Origin: RI-231 sp041394905
Lineage (GTDB): Bacteria > Acidobacteriota > Terriglobia > Bryobacterales > UBA6623
DNA length: 64,000 bases
Assembly (NCBI GenBank): GCA_041394905.1
Contig: JAWKHJ010000016.1
Span: forward strand, 74,608-138,607
Direction: 5' to 3'
In this document: in pieces, positions 38,999 through 47,913 of the stretch
How the letters are laid out: each line of letters opens with the position of its first letter
Numbering within the stretch: position 1 is the first letter of the stretch
The notes under the pieces: generated by a model
What the model saw: the letters and a program-made list of their open reading frames with translations, nothing else
Database searches by the model: none
Told to the model about the DNA's origin: nothing
Translations under genes and position numbers: made by a program

Positions 38999-40453
38999 TT
39001 ACTCCAGGACCTTTTCGACCACCTCGCCATGCACGTCCGTCAGACGGAAGTGGCGGCCCATGTACTTGTACGTCAACCGCGTGTGATCCACGCCGAGCTG
39101 GTTCAAGATCGTCGCCTGCAGGTCGTGGATGTGGACCGGGTCGGCGACGATGTTGTAGCAGTAGTCGTCCGTCTCGCCCATCTGGAAACCGCGTTTCACG
39201 CCGGCGCCGGCCATCCAGATGGTGAAGCAGCGCGGGTGGTGATCACGCCCGTAGTTCTCGTCGGTCAGCTTACCCTGGCAATAGACCGTGCGCCCGAACT
39301 CGCCCGCCCAAATGACGAGCGTGTCGTCGAGCAGCCCGCGCTGGTCGAGGTCCTGAACCAAAGCGGCGGAGCCCTGGTCTGTGGCTTGGCATTGCAACCC
39401 GATGTCGCGCGGCAGGTCGCCGTGCTGATCCCAGCCACGCTTGTAAATTTGGATGAAGCGCACGTCGCGCTCAGCCAAGCGACGCGCGAGCAGGCAGTTC
39501 GCGGCATACGTGCCAGGCTTGCGCGCATCTTCTCCGTAAAGCTCGAAGGTGGACTCGGGCTCGTCCGACAGGTCCATCAGCTCGGGCACGGACGACTGCA
39601 TGCGATAGGCCATCTCGTACTGCGCGATCCGGGTCTCAATCTCCGGGTCGCCGTAGTCGTGCGCCTTCATCTCGTTGAGTTGGCCCAAGGCGTCGAGCAT
39701 GCGGCGGCGCGCGGGCTTTGAGAGCCCTGGCGGATCGGAGAGGTACAACACCGGGTCGCCCGACGAACGGAACTTGACGCCCTGGTAGCGCGACGGCAAG
39801 AAGCCCGGCCCCCACAGCCGCGAGAACAAGGGCTGCGAATTGTTCAGGATCGACGGGCCCGAAACCAGCACCACATACGCCGGCAGGTTCTGGTTCTCGC
39901 TGCCCAAGCCATAGCTGACCCAAGCCCCCATCGACGGCCGGCCCGGCTGCTGCGAGCCGCTCTGGATGAAGGTGATCGCCGGGTCGTGGTTGATCGCGTC
40001 GGTATGCATCGACTTGATGAACGTGACCTTGTCGACGATCTTCTGGTGATGCGGCAGCAGCTCGCTCAGCCACGCGCCGGATTCGCCGTACTGTTGGAAC
40101 TTGAAGATCGAGCGCGCGACAGGCAACGATTTCTGCCCCGACGTCATGCCCGTGATGCGCTGGCCTTGGCGGACGGAGTCCGGCAGCTCTTGGCCGTGGA
40201 ACTTGTCGAGCGTGGGCTTGTAATCAAACAAGTCCATCTGCGACGGCGCGCCGGACTGATGCAGGAAGATGACGCGCTTGGCCTTGGGCGGAAAGTGCGG
40301 CAAACCGGCCAGGCCGCCGGTGTCCGGGTTGAGCGTCGGCGCGGCGTCGGCCTCGAGCAGCGAGGCGAGCGCCGCAACGCCTACGCCCTGGGCTCCCCGG
40401 CGGAACAAGGCGCGGCGGGTGAGAGATTGGCGAAGCTCGTCGGCGAGGGGCAT
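38999..40453 (-). CDS. DUF1501-family exported protein (sulfatase-like fold)
   Basis: The start at ATG 40453 gives a Tat-type N-terminus (LTRRALFRRGAQGVGVAALAS); the open frame extends to 40531 but that part overlaps the neighbouring promoter. It contains KRVIFLHQSGAPSQMDLFDYKP, FIKSMHTDAINHDPA, FIQSGSQQPGRPSMGAWVSYGLG, QIYKRGWDQHG and VIWAGEFGRT, the characteristic DUF1501 motif series. The family is widespread in Planctomycetes and Acidobacteria beside DUF1553/DUF1549 cytochrome-type proteins and is related to sulfatases. No such partner is seen here, so it stands alone. Intact, 484 residues. Function unknown. Confidence 0.85.
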   Translation of the reverse strand: MPLADELRQSLTRRALFRRGAQGVGVAALASLLEADAAPTLNPDTGGLAGLPHFPPKAKRVIFLHQSGAPSQMDLFDYKPTLDKFHGQELPDSVRQGQRITGMTSGQKSLPVARSIFKFQQYGESGAWLSELLPHHQKIVDKVTFIKSMHTDAINHDPAITFIQSGSQQPGRPSMGAWVSYGLGSENQNLPAYVVLVSGPSILNNSQPLFSRLWGPGFLPSRYQGVKFRSSGDPVLYLSDPPGLSKPARRRMLDALGQLNEMKAHDYGDPEIETRIAQYEMAYRMQSSVPELMDLSDEPESTFELYGEDARKPGTYAANCLLARRLAERDVRFIQIYKRGWDQHGDLPRDIGLQCQATDQGSAALVQDLDQRGLLDDTLVIWAGEFGRTVYCQGKLTDENYGRDHHPRCFTIWMAGAGVKRGFQMGETDDYCYNIVADPVHIHDLQATILNQLGVDHTRLTYKYMGRHFRLTDVHGEVVEKVLE

Positions 40454-40536
40454 ACGCTGCGAGTTACTATACCGCGCCGCCGCTGCCTTGGATTCCGCTG
40501 GTACACTACAAAACAGCGCCCGGAGGCACATTCCAG

Positions 40537-41196
40537 ATGAAAATCTTTCTTGATACAGCCAACGTCGACGAGATCAAGCGCGCGGTCGAATTCGGCGTCG
40601 TCGACGGCGTCACGACCAATCCCTCGCTGATCGCCAAGGAAGGCGCGGAGCACCACGACCGCATTCGCGAGATTTGCGACATCGTCGATGGTGACATCTC
40701 CGCCGAGGTGGTCGCCACCGAGGCCGAGGCCATGGTGCGCGAGGGCCGCATCCTGGCCGCGCTGCACGAGAACGTGGTCGTCAAGGTTCCGCTGATCCCA
40801 GATGGCATCAAGGCTTGCAAGATCCTCTCCTCCGAGGGCATTCGCGTCAACGTGACGCTCTGCTTCAGCCCAACGCAGGCGCTGCTCGCCGCCAAGGCTG
40901 GGGCCTACTTCATCAGCCCCTTCCTGGGCCGGTTGGACGACCTTTCGCAGGACGGCATGGACCTGATTCGCGACATCGTCAGCATTTACGACAACTTCGG
41001 CTACCCCACGCAGGTGCTCGCCGCGTCCATTCGCGGACCGTTGCACGTGCGGGACGCCGCTCTGTCGGGAGCGCACATCGCGACCATGCCTTCGAAGGTA
41101 TTCGATGCGCTCTTCCACCACCCGCTGACCGACATCGGTCTCGAGAAGTTCCTGGCCGACTACAAAAAGAGCCAGCAAACCGCATCCGTCGGTTAG
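40537..41196 (+). CDS. Transaldolase/fructose-6-phosphate aldolase (TalC/FSA type)
   Basis: 219 residues, the normal size of the short transaldolase subfamily. It shows MKIFLDTANVDEIK at the N-terminus, DGVTTNPSLIAKEG near 25, ENVVVKVPLIPDGIKA near 80 with the Schiff-base Lys in VVKVPL, NVTLCFSPTQALLAAKAGA near 110 and SPFLGRLDD near 127. The family moves a dihydroxyacetone unit (transaldolase of the pentose phosphate pathway) or splits fructose-6-phosphate. The two activities differ by one active-site residue that I cannot place with certainty. It is divergent from the DUF1501 gene with an 83-nt gap. Intact. Confidence 0.9.
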   Translation: MKIFLDTANVDEIKRAVEFGVVDGVTTNPSLIAKEGAEHHDRIREICDIVDGDISAEVVATEAEAMVREGRILAALHENVVVKVPLIPDGIKACKILSSEGIRVNVTLCFSPTQALLAAKAGAYFISPFLGRLDDLSQDGMDLIRDIVSIYDNFGYPTQVLAASIRGPLHVRDAALSGAHIATMPSKVFDALFHHPLTDIGLEKFLADYKKSQQTASVG

Positions 41197-41206
41197 TCCC
41201 ACCGCA

Positions 41207-41635
41207 ATGCCTCCTGCGTTCGAGAGGCTTGCTGAGAGTGGAGCGGTGTTTCTAGCCGTTCTGCTTGGGGCGGTCGGGGTTTTTTACGGGCTCATTCGGA
41301 TGTGGCGCCGGGCAAACGACCCGGAGCAAAAGGAGCGTAAGCGCCGCCTTAGCGTCAACCGATCCGGCCGGACCGCCAGCGGCGTCGTCGTCGACATTGT
41401 CGACGACGGCGTTGGTCACTTGATCCACTACACCTACCGGATCGGCGCGGTGGACTACAACGCTTGCCAGGATGTGTCCGGCATTGGCGAGTTCGTTGGC
41501 CAGGACCCTTCCGTGATCGTCGGCGCGGTCCAGGTGAAGTACCAAAAGTCGAACCCTTACAACTCGATTGTGATTTGCGAGGAGTGGAGCGGGTTGCGGC
41601 GACGTCCGCCAAAACCGCCTCCGCCGCCAATCTAA
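41207..41635 (+). CDS. DUF3592-like membrane protein
   Basis: 142 residues. One N-terminal membrane segment (GAVFLAVLLGAVGVFYGLIRM) is followed by a basic stretch and then a beta-rich soluble part (SGRTASGVVVDIVDDGVGHLIHYTYRIGAVDY, VGAVQVKYQKSNPYNSIV). The V.Y...NP sequence is the pattern of DUF3592. The C-terminus is basic and Pro-rich. It starts 10 nt after the aldolase gene and so is probably in its operon. Function unknown. Confidence 0.55.
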   Translation: MPPAFERLAESGAVFLAVLLGAVGVFYGLIRMWRRANDPEQKERKRRLSVNRSGRTASGVVVDIVDDGVGHLIHYTYRIGAVDYNACQDVSGIGEFVGQDPSVIVGAVQVKYQKSNPYNSIVICEEWSGLRRRPPKPPPPPI

Positions 41636-41735
41636 GGTCCTATACCAATGAGCCGCTTTGGCGCCAAGGGTCCATGGGAAATTTGAACCCATCGAGCCAT
41701 GGCACGATTCGCGCACGAGGGGGCATCATTCTCCC

Positions 41736-41921
41736 ATGACCCCGCCCGAATTACTCGTTGACGCCTGGCTGTCAGCCCAGGATTCCTTCCACGCATCCAA
41801 GGCCCTCGAGAAGCAGCACTGCCCCGCCAAACCCGCCGTTCAAGAAGAAAAACAGCCTCCGTCGAAACAGGCGCGTCGCCTCGAGGAGTTTTGGCAGGAG
41901 TGGTTCGGCTTCTGGCGCTAA
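41736..41921 (+). CDS. Small hypothetical protein
   Basis: 61 residues from ATG 41736. The N-terminus MTPPELLVDAWLSAQDSF looks helical and the C-terminus RRLEEFWQEWFGFWR is strongly aromatic and amphipathic, joined by a Lys/Gln/Pro-rich linker. It has no hydrophobic membrane segment. No family is recognised. A palindromic stretch (CCATGG repeats and ATGGG..CCCAT, 41672-41702) lies upstream. The gene is plausible but support is weak. Confidence 0.4.
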   Translation: MTPPELLVDAWLSAQDSFHASKALEKQHCPAKPAVQEEKQPPSKQARRLEEFWQEWFGFWR

Positions 41922-41945
41922 CGAAGGCGCCGTAGCCGACCGAAC

Positions 41946-41969
41946 CGGGCGGCCCTTGCGAGCCGCCCG
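41946..41969 (-). terminator. Hairpin downstream of TonB receptor
   Basis: CGGGCGGC-CCTTGCGA-GCCGCCCG is a perfect 8-bp stem in the gap between the small gene (41921) and the stop of the minus-strand TonB receptor (41983). It probably terminates the receptor transcript; no clear T-tract. Confidence 0.5.
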
Positions 41970-41982
41970 CCTGAGGTTGGGG

Positions 41983-44900
41983 CTAGAAGATGAACTTCAC
42001 CAGGAAGCGGCCCTGAAAGCCCGGGTTGAACAGCGCGCCCTTCAAGTAGCGCGGGTCCTTGGCGAATTCGCCGTCCGGAGTTTCCGACAACAACTGCCGC
42101 CAATCGTAGCCTTGAGACAGGTCGACCTGGCTCAGGTTGATCTCCGATGAAGCGCCGCGTTCTTCCTTGTTGTAGTTGGGGAAGTTGTACATCGACGTCT
42201 TCTGGTTGAAGAGATTGTCCAGGTTGAACTCGAAGCGAATCTTCTTCGATTCGCCCAAGCTTACGTTGTGGGCGACCATCAGGTCGGTCTGCGTGAAGAA
42301 CGGGTTGCGGCCCGCGTCTCCTCGGCCTTCCGGGTAAACGCCGATGCCGTTGACCGTCCAGACGGTGGTGGTGATCGGGGTGCCGCTCATGGCGCGGAAG
42401 AACGTGCCGATCTCCGTGCCGAAGCGGAACGACTTGCCGCCGTATAGCTTGAACACATGAGGACGATCGGTTGCCAGACGACCCTCGAGGCCCGGGTTGC
42501 CGTGCGCGTCGAAGAGGATCTCGTCCAAGTCGAAGCTGCGGTTGGCGTTGCCGCCCGGGCGGTGTTCTGCCCACCGTACTGCTGATCCAGTGAACGACGT
42601 CCCGATCGTGGGGCGCGGATCTCGTCCGTGTTCTGCAGACCGGAGTAGTTGCCGTGACTTGCTGTACACGTAGCTGACGGTGCCGAACCACCCGTTCGTA
42701 TAGCGGCGGCTGACTTGAAGCTCCATCGCGTTGTGGGTGCGGTGGCTTTGGGCATTGGGAAGCCACAAGCTCCATTGACCTCGACCACGCAGGTCGCGCC
42801 GGAGGAGAACACCGTGAACTTGCTCTCGCCCAGGTTGCCGTAGGAGTAGATCTCGTTGCCCTGCGCGTCGAGAGCGCCTAGATCCTCGATGGTCCGATTG
42901 AGATGGCTACGCGTGTAGCGCGCCGAGAAGATTGTTTTGCGGGGCGATCTGCCACTCCATGCCCACGTTCATCTGGTCAACGCTCATCGGCTTGACGTTG
43001 GGATCGAGCAGCGAGAAGTCCGCGGCGCGCAGGTCGCGGTACTCGCCCGACCACAGGTTGCGGCCCGGCATGTTCCGCAGGTCGATCGTCCAGGTGCTCG
43101 GGTCGGCCGGATTGACGAACGGCGCCAAGTCGTCGAGCGAGCGGTAGAAAATGTGCCAACGATCGGCGCCGAACGTACCGCGAGCCAGGTCGAACTTGGT
43201 CCAGTCATATAGACGCGCCCACGCGCCGGAAAACTTGAGCTTCCCGTTGCCGAAGACGTCGTAGCTGGCGCCGAGCCGCGGGGAGATCTTGTCGCCCCAA
43301 CCGAACTTGAAGGCATAGTCCTTGATCGCACGGGCGAACAGGGATGGTCTCCTGCTCGGTGCGGATACCGATGTTCAGGGTCAGCCGCGGATGGATCCGC
43401 CACTGGTCCTGGATATACATGTTGCTGATGTTCGCTCCGGTGGACCCTTGCGTGGCGCCGTCCTCGACGAGGTAGTAGCCGTAGGTTCCGCGATTCTCTC
43501 CCGATCGGAACGCCGAGTCCCAGTAAATGCGCGCGCGACCGTTGACGCCGTACCAGGAATCGTTGACGCTGTTGACGTTCTTCATCGTCCCTATGCCGGT
43601 CTTGATCGTGTGCTGCCCCAGACCGGAGAAGTACTTGCTGAAGTCGACCTGGATGTGGCTGCGCGTCCTGGAGTGCTTGTCCGAAGAGCGTGATCGCTCC
43701 CGTGGGCGAAGTGAAGCCGGCCGGCTGTTGCAGCGCGGCAGGGACCCCCGCAGAGACCAGTTGACGGCGTGATAGACGGTAGGAGTGGTCGTCCTCGATG
43801 CCGAACTCCTTGTAATTGAGGTAGTAGCGGCCGCCGCGGATGGTCAGCAACGAGGTGTTCGTGATGTTCCAGGTCGATCTGACCGGAATAGTTCTGCTCA
43901 GGCTGGTTGAAGCCGTCGTTGGCCTGGGCAAGCGCTGTTGCCAGCGGGCGGGTGCTCACGTTCGGCGCAAAACCGTCGTAGGCATACAGCGCGCCCTCTT
44001 GCCGAGTGGGCGTGTAGAGCCACTGAAAGTTCGTGCGGATGCGATCCGTGGGGTTGTATGTAAAGCTTGCTGAACAGGTTGATCTGACGGAATTTGCGCT
44101 CCATCGACCCGGATCCGCGCCATTGCCGAACAAGAAGTCGTAGTTGCGCGTGCGCCAGCGCGGCGTGGCCGCGGTGTAGAAGAACATTTTGTTCTTGATG
44201 ATCGGGCCGCCGAACGAGCCGCCGAACTCCCCAGTTGTTATCCGACTGTTTGGAGTCTTGGATGTACTTGTCTGTCGCCTGCGTGTTCGGGTCGAGCTCG
44301 AGGCGCTTTACCAGGCCGGCCGCGATCGCGTTGCCGTAGTAGTACATGTGCGCCGACCCGTGGAAATCATTGCCGCCCGACTTGGTTACTGCAGTCACGA
44401 CGCCGCCGAGCGCGCCGCCGTACTCGGCCTCGAGACCGGTGGTCTTCACCTGAACTTCTTGCAGATAGTCGAACTGCGCAGCCTGGCGAGCGCTGCCGTT
44501 GATGACGCTGTTCGTGGAAACGCCGTCGATATAGTAATTGTTCTCGCGCCGCTGGCGCCGTTGATCTGGAAACCGCCCTCGAGTTGCCCGTGTTTACCGA
44601 AGGCGACAACACGGCCAAGCCGGTAAACGAGCGCCCTTTGGGCGCAAATCAAACTCTTCGAGGTGATGTTTTGCGCGACCATCGTGCTGGCGGTGTCAAT
44701 GAGTTGCGCCGCCTCGGTCACGACGACCGTCTCGGTCACGTCGCCGACCTCGAGGTCGCGTTCACGCGCAACGTCTTGCCCGTCAGCAAGATGCCGTCCA
44801 GCGCTTCCTGCGTCTTGGAAACCAGGGGCCTCAAAGCGCACCGTGTGGCGGCCTGGCGGCAAATCGCGAACCATGTAAACCCCATCCCCGCCCGTTTCGG

Positions 44901-45081
44901 TCTCAATGACAACCTCAGTTCCCTGATTCGTCAACGACACCATGGCCGCGGGTATAACCGAACCCGTCGGGTCAGTCACCGTGCCGGTGATGACGCCCGT
45001 AGTCTCCTGCGCAGGCGCAATTCCCAACGCAAAGAGTGCAATCGCCGTGAGAAGGCCGCACCTTCCATCTGCTTCCACCAA
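41983..45081 (-). CDS. Oar-like TonB-dependent receptor (frameshifted)
   Basis: The N-terminal signal region LLTAIALFALGIAPAQ is followed by a carboxypeptidase-regulatory domain (GVITGTVTDPTGSVIPAA, GVYMVRDLPPGRHTVRFEAPGF) and the plug (TVVVTEAAQLIDT, LEAEYGGALGGVVTAVTKSGGNDFHGS). The barrel is read in several frames and ends in LYGGKSFRFGTEIGTFF, FEFNLDNLFNQ and the terminal FLVKFIF with an aromatic last residue. Family members in Acidobacteria import oligosaccharides or other large substrates. At least six indels are present, mostly 42600-44600. The start is uncertain: TTG 45081, GTG 45078, or an upstream GTG in another frame behind GGAGGA. About 1030 residues. Confidence 0.8.
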
Positions 45082-45603
45082 CGAGTGGATTCACCAATGC
45101 TCTATCCTCCGAAAACCCAGTTTGGTAGTGGACGAGTTGTGGTCCGGCTGCTTAGCCGGTCGGGACCGAAAATCAGCAGGGCCCCAGCGGGCGGAGACGG
45201 GGCACGGCGTCTACGCCTCTCAAAACTCCCGCATGTCCAACAGCGCATACCGGAACACGTGGTCCGGATGCGGTAAGTCCAGCGCCTTCGGTGGAGACCA
45301 GCCCCTCAGGCAGTTGTGGCGTTTCTCGCTCCGAAATACTGAGCGTCAAGCTCAATCATTTCGAACAAGGTGTTCAGCCGTTTCTTCACAATTAGCCTGT
45401 ATTGACATGGACTAGCAGCAAAAAGTGCGGTCCATACGCCACCTCTACTGCGCGTATTGGCGCACTATGGCGAGATAGCGCATCTTGACGCGATCTTCTA
45501 TATCTCGCCAGGCGTTGAAACGGCGAACAGACCAAAGGCGGAAAACGCGTCGAGTCGCACAAAGGCTGTGATATTCGCTAAACTCAGGCTCTCAGTAGGA
45601 TCT
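45082..45603. other. Intergenic region between TonB receptor and yggX, with palindromes
   Basis: 522 bases with no supported gene. It must hold the promoters of the two divergent genes. Near 45235-45330 the minus strand has an open stretch of ~40 codons (LPHPDHVFRYALLDMREF before a stop) without a credible start, which may be a gene remnant. At the yggX side there are nested inverted repeats at 45449-45464 and 45468-45510. I see no tRNA or riboswitch fold. Confidence 0.5.
45449..45510. promoter_or_regulatory. Nested inverted repeats upstream of yggX
   Basis: TGCGC-GTATTG-GCGCA (45449-45464) is followed by TGGCGAGATA (45468-45477) and its exact reverse complement TATCTCGCCA (45501-45510), separated by 23 bases. 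They lie ~95-155 bp upstream of the yggX start and could be operator sites or a transcript hairpin. Confidence 0.4.
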
Positions 45604-45883
45604 ATGCCTGACCGTATCGTTCACTGCGCCAAGCTGCACCAAGACCTGCCCGGGCTGCGAGCCGCCCTTCGATCATCCCCTGGGTGAGAGGATCTACAAC
45701 GAGGTGTCCCAGCGGGCCTGGGACATGTGGAAAGAACACCTCAAGATGATCATCAACGAGTTCCGCCTGAACCCCGCACGATGGAGGCGCAGGAGATGAT
45801 CCTCAAGCAGATGGAGGCGTATTTCTTCGGCGAAGGCGGGAGACGCCCCGCCACGCCGGACTACACGCCCCCCTTCGGCGTAA
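45604..45883 (+). CDS. yggX: YggX-family Fe(2+)-trafficking protein (frameshifted)
   Basis: ATG 45604 begins MPDRIVHCAKLHQDLPGL, with the conserved Cys and KL of YggX. An indel near 45655 shifts to ERIYNEVSQRAWDMWKEH and LKMIINEFRLNP, the family core. Another near 45778 leads to AQEMILKQMEAYFFGEG. The most likely stop is TAA 45881-45883 in the third frame. About 90 residues, the normal length. YggX protects labile iron-sulfur clusters and handles iron under oxidative stress. The recognised pieces occur in the right order within 280 bases, so three consensus errors are more likely than a decayed gene. Confidence 0.8.
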
Positions 45884-45918
45884 CGCTGAACCCAACCCGC
45901 TTGGCTGCGTCGGCGCGA

Positions 45919-46766
45919 TCAATTCGGCCGTATGCCCGTGCAAATGTGGACACAGGCGTCCAATTTCACGGCAGCCATCCTGTTGGAGAGCAGTAAAGCG
46001 GTCCGCCAAAGATCGGCGAGCATCGTCGAGGGCTCCGCCGCCCTCTTCCGCAAGCAGTTCCGCAAAACAGACCAAGGACGCCAGCGCGAAATCCGCGGCC
46101 TCGGCCGGTGGGAGAAGGCCCGCCAATCCGGCGGGTCCCCGCGCCATTCCGCTGCTGAAGTTCCGGCAAAGCCGGCCCGCCCTAGGAGAGCGAGCAGCTT
46201 GTTGACGTCGGCATAGCGGAACAGGCCCGGCGCTTCGGGGTCCGACGGCGGGATCTCGACAAAGCCCCCGACAACCTGGCGCACCGTCGCAAACCAGGTG
46301 TTCACAGGCGGAGGCCCCAGACCGCGAAAGCGAACCTGCCTTCCGGAGCGAGCCACCGCAGAAGATTCGCGAACGCCGCCAGAGGGTCGTGAAGAACATC
46401 ACGCCGAATCGTGAGACAAGGCGATCGTAGCCGGGAGCTTGGCGGCGGAGCCGTGGCCAGGTCTGCGATCTCAAAGGCGATAGAGCGGCCGACTAACGCC
46501 GCTCGCTCGCGCGCACACTCGATTAGAGCCGGTGAGACGTCAAAACCGTGGACAACGCTGCCCGCCGGCGCTCTACCGAGCAACTCAAAAGCCGTCCCGC
46601 CGCCTCCGCATCCGATATCCGCCACTCTGCACGGCGAATCGATGCGGAGCGCGCGAATCAGCGGTTCGTCCACGGGAGCCAGCATCGTCTCCATGCCCGA
46701 GATGGTGGCCCGCCACTTTTCTCCGCGCGTGGAGGCCCAGTCAGAGGCGGACTGAGAGCGACTCAC
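45919..46766 (-). CDS. Class I SAM-dependent methyltransferase (frameshifted), last gene of BMC operon
   Basis: GTG 46766 directly follows the stop of the upstream BMC-P gene (TAAGTG), so it is co-transcribed. Motif I is VADIGCGGGGTAFELL, motif II GFDVSPALIECARERA, and a post-motif region reads LLRWLAPEGRFAFAVWG. Indels near 46330 and 46140 connect to TWFATVRQVVGGFVEIPPS and to a helical C-terminus ending VHICTGIRPN and TGA/TAG near 45919. About 280 residues. The fold is that of small-molecule methyltransferases (UbiE/Methyltransf_25 type). Its acceptor and any link to the microcompartment are unknown; it may simply share the operon. Confidence 0.7.
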
Positions 46767-47045
46767 TTAGTTCTCCACGATTTCGACTTCGTCGATGATC
46801 CCGAGCACGGCGCAATCGATGGGCGCCGGGAAGCGGTCGACTGCCGTCATCGCGCCCCAGCCATCAAGGGTGACCAGCACACGGTCTCCCACTCCGGCTC
46901 CCACGGAATCGATGGCGATCAGGGGCGCGGACTCCTTTTGCGATCCGTCAAGCTCTAGACGCGCTACCGCGAGCAGCTTCATCTGCTCGTGGCTGGGGTG
47001 CTTCGCCGAAGCGATGACTTCCCCGATAACGCGTCCGATCAGCAT
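46767..47045 (-). CDS. BMC-P (EutN/CcmL) shell pentamer protein 1
   Basis: 92 residues. Starts MLIGRVIGEVIAS and contains LIAIDSVGAGVGDRVLVTLD and a C-terminal CAVLGIIDEVEIV, the standard EutN/CcmL beta-barrel pattern (strand, loop, A.D.VGAG..D.V, final GI.D). BMC-P proteins form pentamers that cap the vertices of bacterial microcompartment shells. Three different BMC-P genes lie in a row, as in planctomycete and acidobacterial PVM-type loci. It ends directly before the methyltransferase and starts 3 nt after the next BMC-P stop. Confidence 0.9.
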   Translation of the reverse strand: MLIGRVIGEVIASAKHPSHEQMKLLAVARLELDGSQKESAPLIAIDSVGAGVGDRVLVTLDGWGAMTAVDRFPAPIDCAVLGIIDEVEIVEN

Positions 47046-47048
47046 CGC

Positions 47049-47315
47049 TCAGGCCACATCGATCGAATCGACGATGCCGACCACCGTCGCGTCCGATGCT
47101 ACTTGTTCGGGATAGAAAGGGATGCAGGCCTCGCGCCCGCGCACCCAATAGACGGTCTCGCCGGTCCCGGCCCCGATCGCGTCCATACCGACGAAGGGCT
47201 CGCCGGCGTCATTGCCTTGGGCATCGATCGGTTGGACGATAAGGAAGCGCTTCCCATCGTGCTCGGGGGTCTTGATGGTCGACCACAGCCGGCCGGTGAC
47301 GCGCCCGAGTCTCAC
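47049..47315 (-). CDS. BMC-P (EutN/CcmL) shell pentamer protein 2
   Basis: 88 residues. MRLGRVTGRLWSTIKTPEHDG, then RFLIVQPIDAQGN and FVGMDAIGAGTGETVYWVRG, ending VVGIVDSIDVA. It has the EutN/CcmL signature but a distinct surface loop (REACIPFYPE) compared with its two neighbours, so the three pentamers are not recent duplicates. Between two BMC-P genes with gaps of 1-3 nt. Probably forms a separate vertex type or a pore with different specificity. Confidence 0.9.
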   Translation of the reverse strand: MRLGRVTGRLWSTIKTPEHDGKRFLIVQPIDAQGNDAGEPFVGMDAIGAGTGETVYWVRGREACIPFYPEQVASDATVVGIVDSIDVA

Positions 47316-47316
47316 C

Positions 47317-47592
47317 TCAGGCCTCGTCCATATCCACGCCGTCGACGATGCCGATGACGGCCGTGTCGGCGGGGACGTCTTTCATGCCATGCGCCATTCG
47401 GGCGGAGCTACCCTGGACGGCGATGACGGTTTCGCGAACACCGGCGCCGACCGTATCGACGCCGATCACATAACTGCCGGCCTTGGCTTCCCCGCCCGGC
47501 GTAACCGGCTGCAGGATGAGCAGCTTACGGCCCTCCAAGCGGGGATCCTTGCGCGTAGCCACGACGTTGCCCACTACGCGAGCCAACAGCAT
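47317..47592 (-). CDS. BMC-P (EutN/CcmL) shell pentamer protein 3
   Basis: 91 residues. MLLARVVGNVVATRKDPRLEG, LLILQPVTPGG, YVIGVDTVGAGVRETVIAVQG, and a C-terminal TAVIGIVDGVDMDEA. This is the most canonical EutN/CcmL sequence of the three (basic strand loop K.P.LEGRKLL). It is the first BMC-P gene after the hexamer gene in transcription order, 21 nt downstream. The usual pentameric vertex protein of a microcompartment. Confidence 0.92.
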   Translation of the reverse strand: MLLARVVGNVVATRKDPRLEGRKLLILQPVTPGGEAKAGSYVIGVDTVGAGVRETVIAVQGSSARMAHGMKDVPADTAVIGIVDGVDMDEA

Positions 47593-47613
47593 CTGGTCGC
47601 CCCTTCGCCGGCC

Positions 47614-47907
47614 TTACTTCTTGGAAGAAGCAGGCGGTTCGATCTTGAAAATCGCGGCCAGGTTGGCGTGCGGACGCGGGATCACGTGCACGGCGATGAG
47701 CTCGCCCACGCGGCGCGCCGCAGCGGCGCCGGCGTCGGTCGCGGCCTTGACCGCAGCCACGTCGCCGCGCATCAGCACGGTCACGTACCCGGAGCCGATC
47801 TTCTCCCAGCCGACGAGGGTCACATTGGCCGCTTTCACGGCGGCGTCGGCGGCTTCGATCAGCGAGATCAGGCCGCGCGTTTCGATCATTCCAAGGCTCT
47901 CGCCCAT
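47614..47907 (-). CDS. BMC-H shell hexamer protein (PduA/EutM type)
   Basis: 97 residues. The single BMC domain starts SLGMIETRGLISLIEAADA and includes KIGSGYVTVLMRGDVAAVKAA, where the KIGSG loop lines the central pore (usually GSG with a following hydrophobic residue). It ends with AVHVIPRPHANLAAIF, the conserved HVIPRPH segment. The short C-terminal tail is Lys-rich. It forms the flat hexamer facets of the shell. It follows the aldolase by 6 nt. One BMC-H and no BMC-T gene is visible in the window. Confidence 0.95.
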   Translation of the reverse strand: MGESLGMIETRGLISLIEAADAAVKAANVTLVGWEKIGSGYVTVLMRGDVAAVKAATDAGAAAARRVGELIAVHVIPRPHANLAAIFKIEPPASSKK

Positions 47908-47913
47908 CTTCGG

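Noticed and set aside
40537..41196. Transaldolase-like gene as a microcompartment enzyme
   Set aside because: It lies 5 kb away, in a separate operon, without a targeting tail.
41672..41702. CCATGG palindromes and ATGGG..CCCAT, tRNA-like
   Set aside because: No acceptor or anticodon arms; kept only as context for the small gene at 41736.
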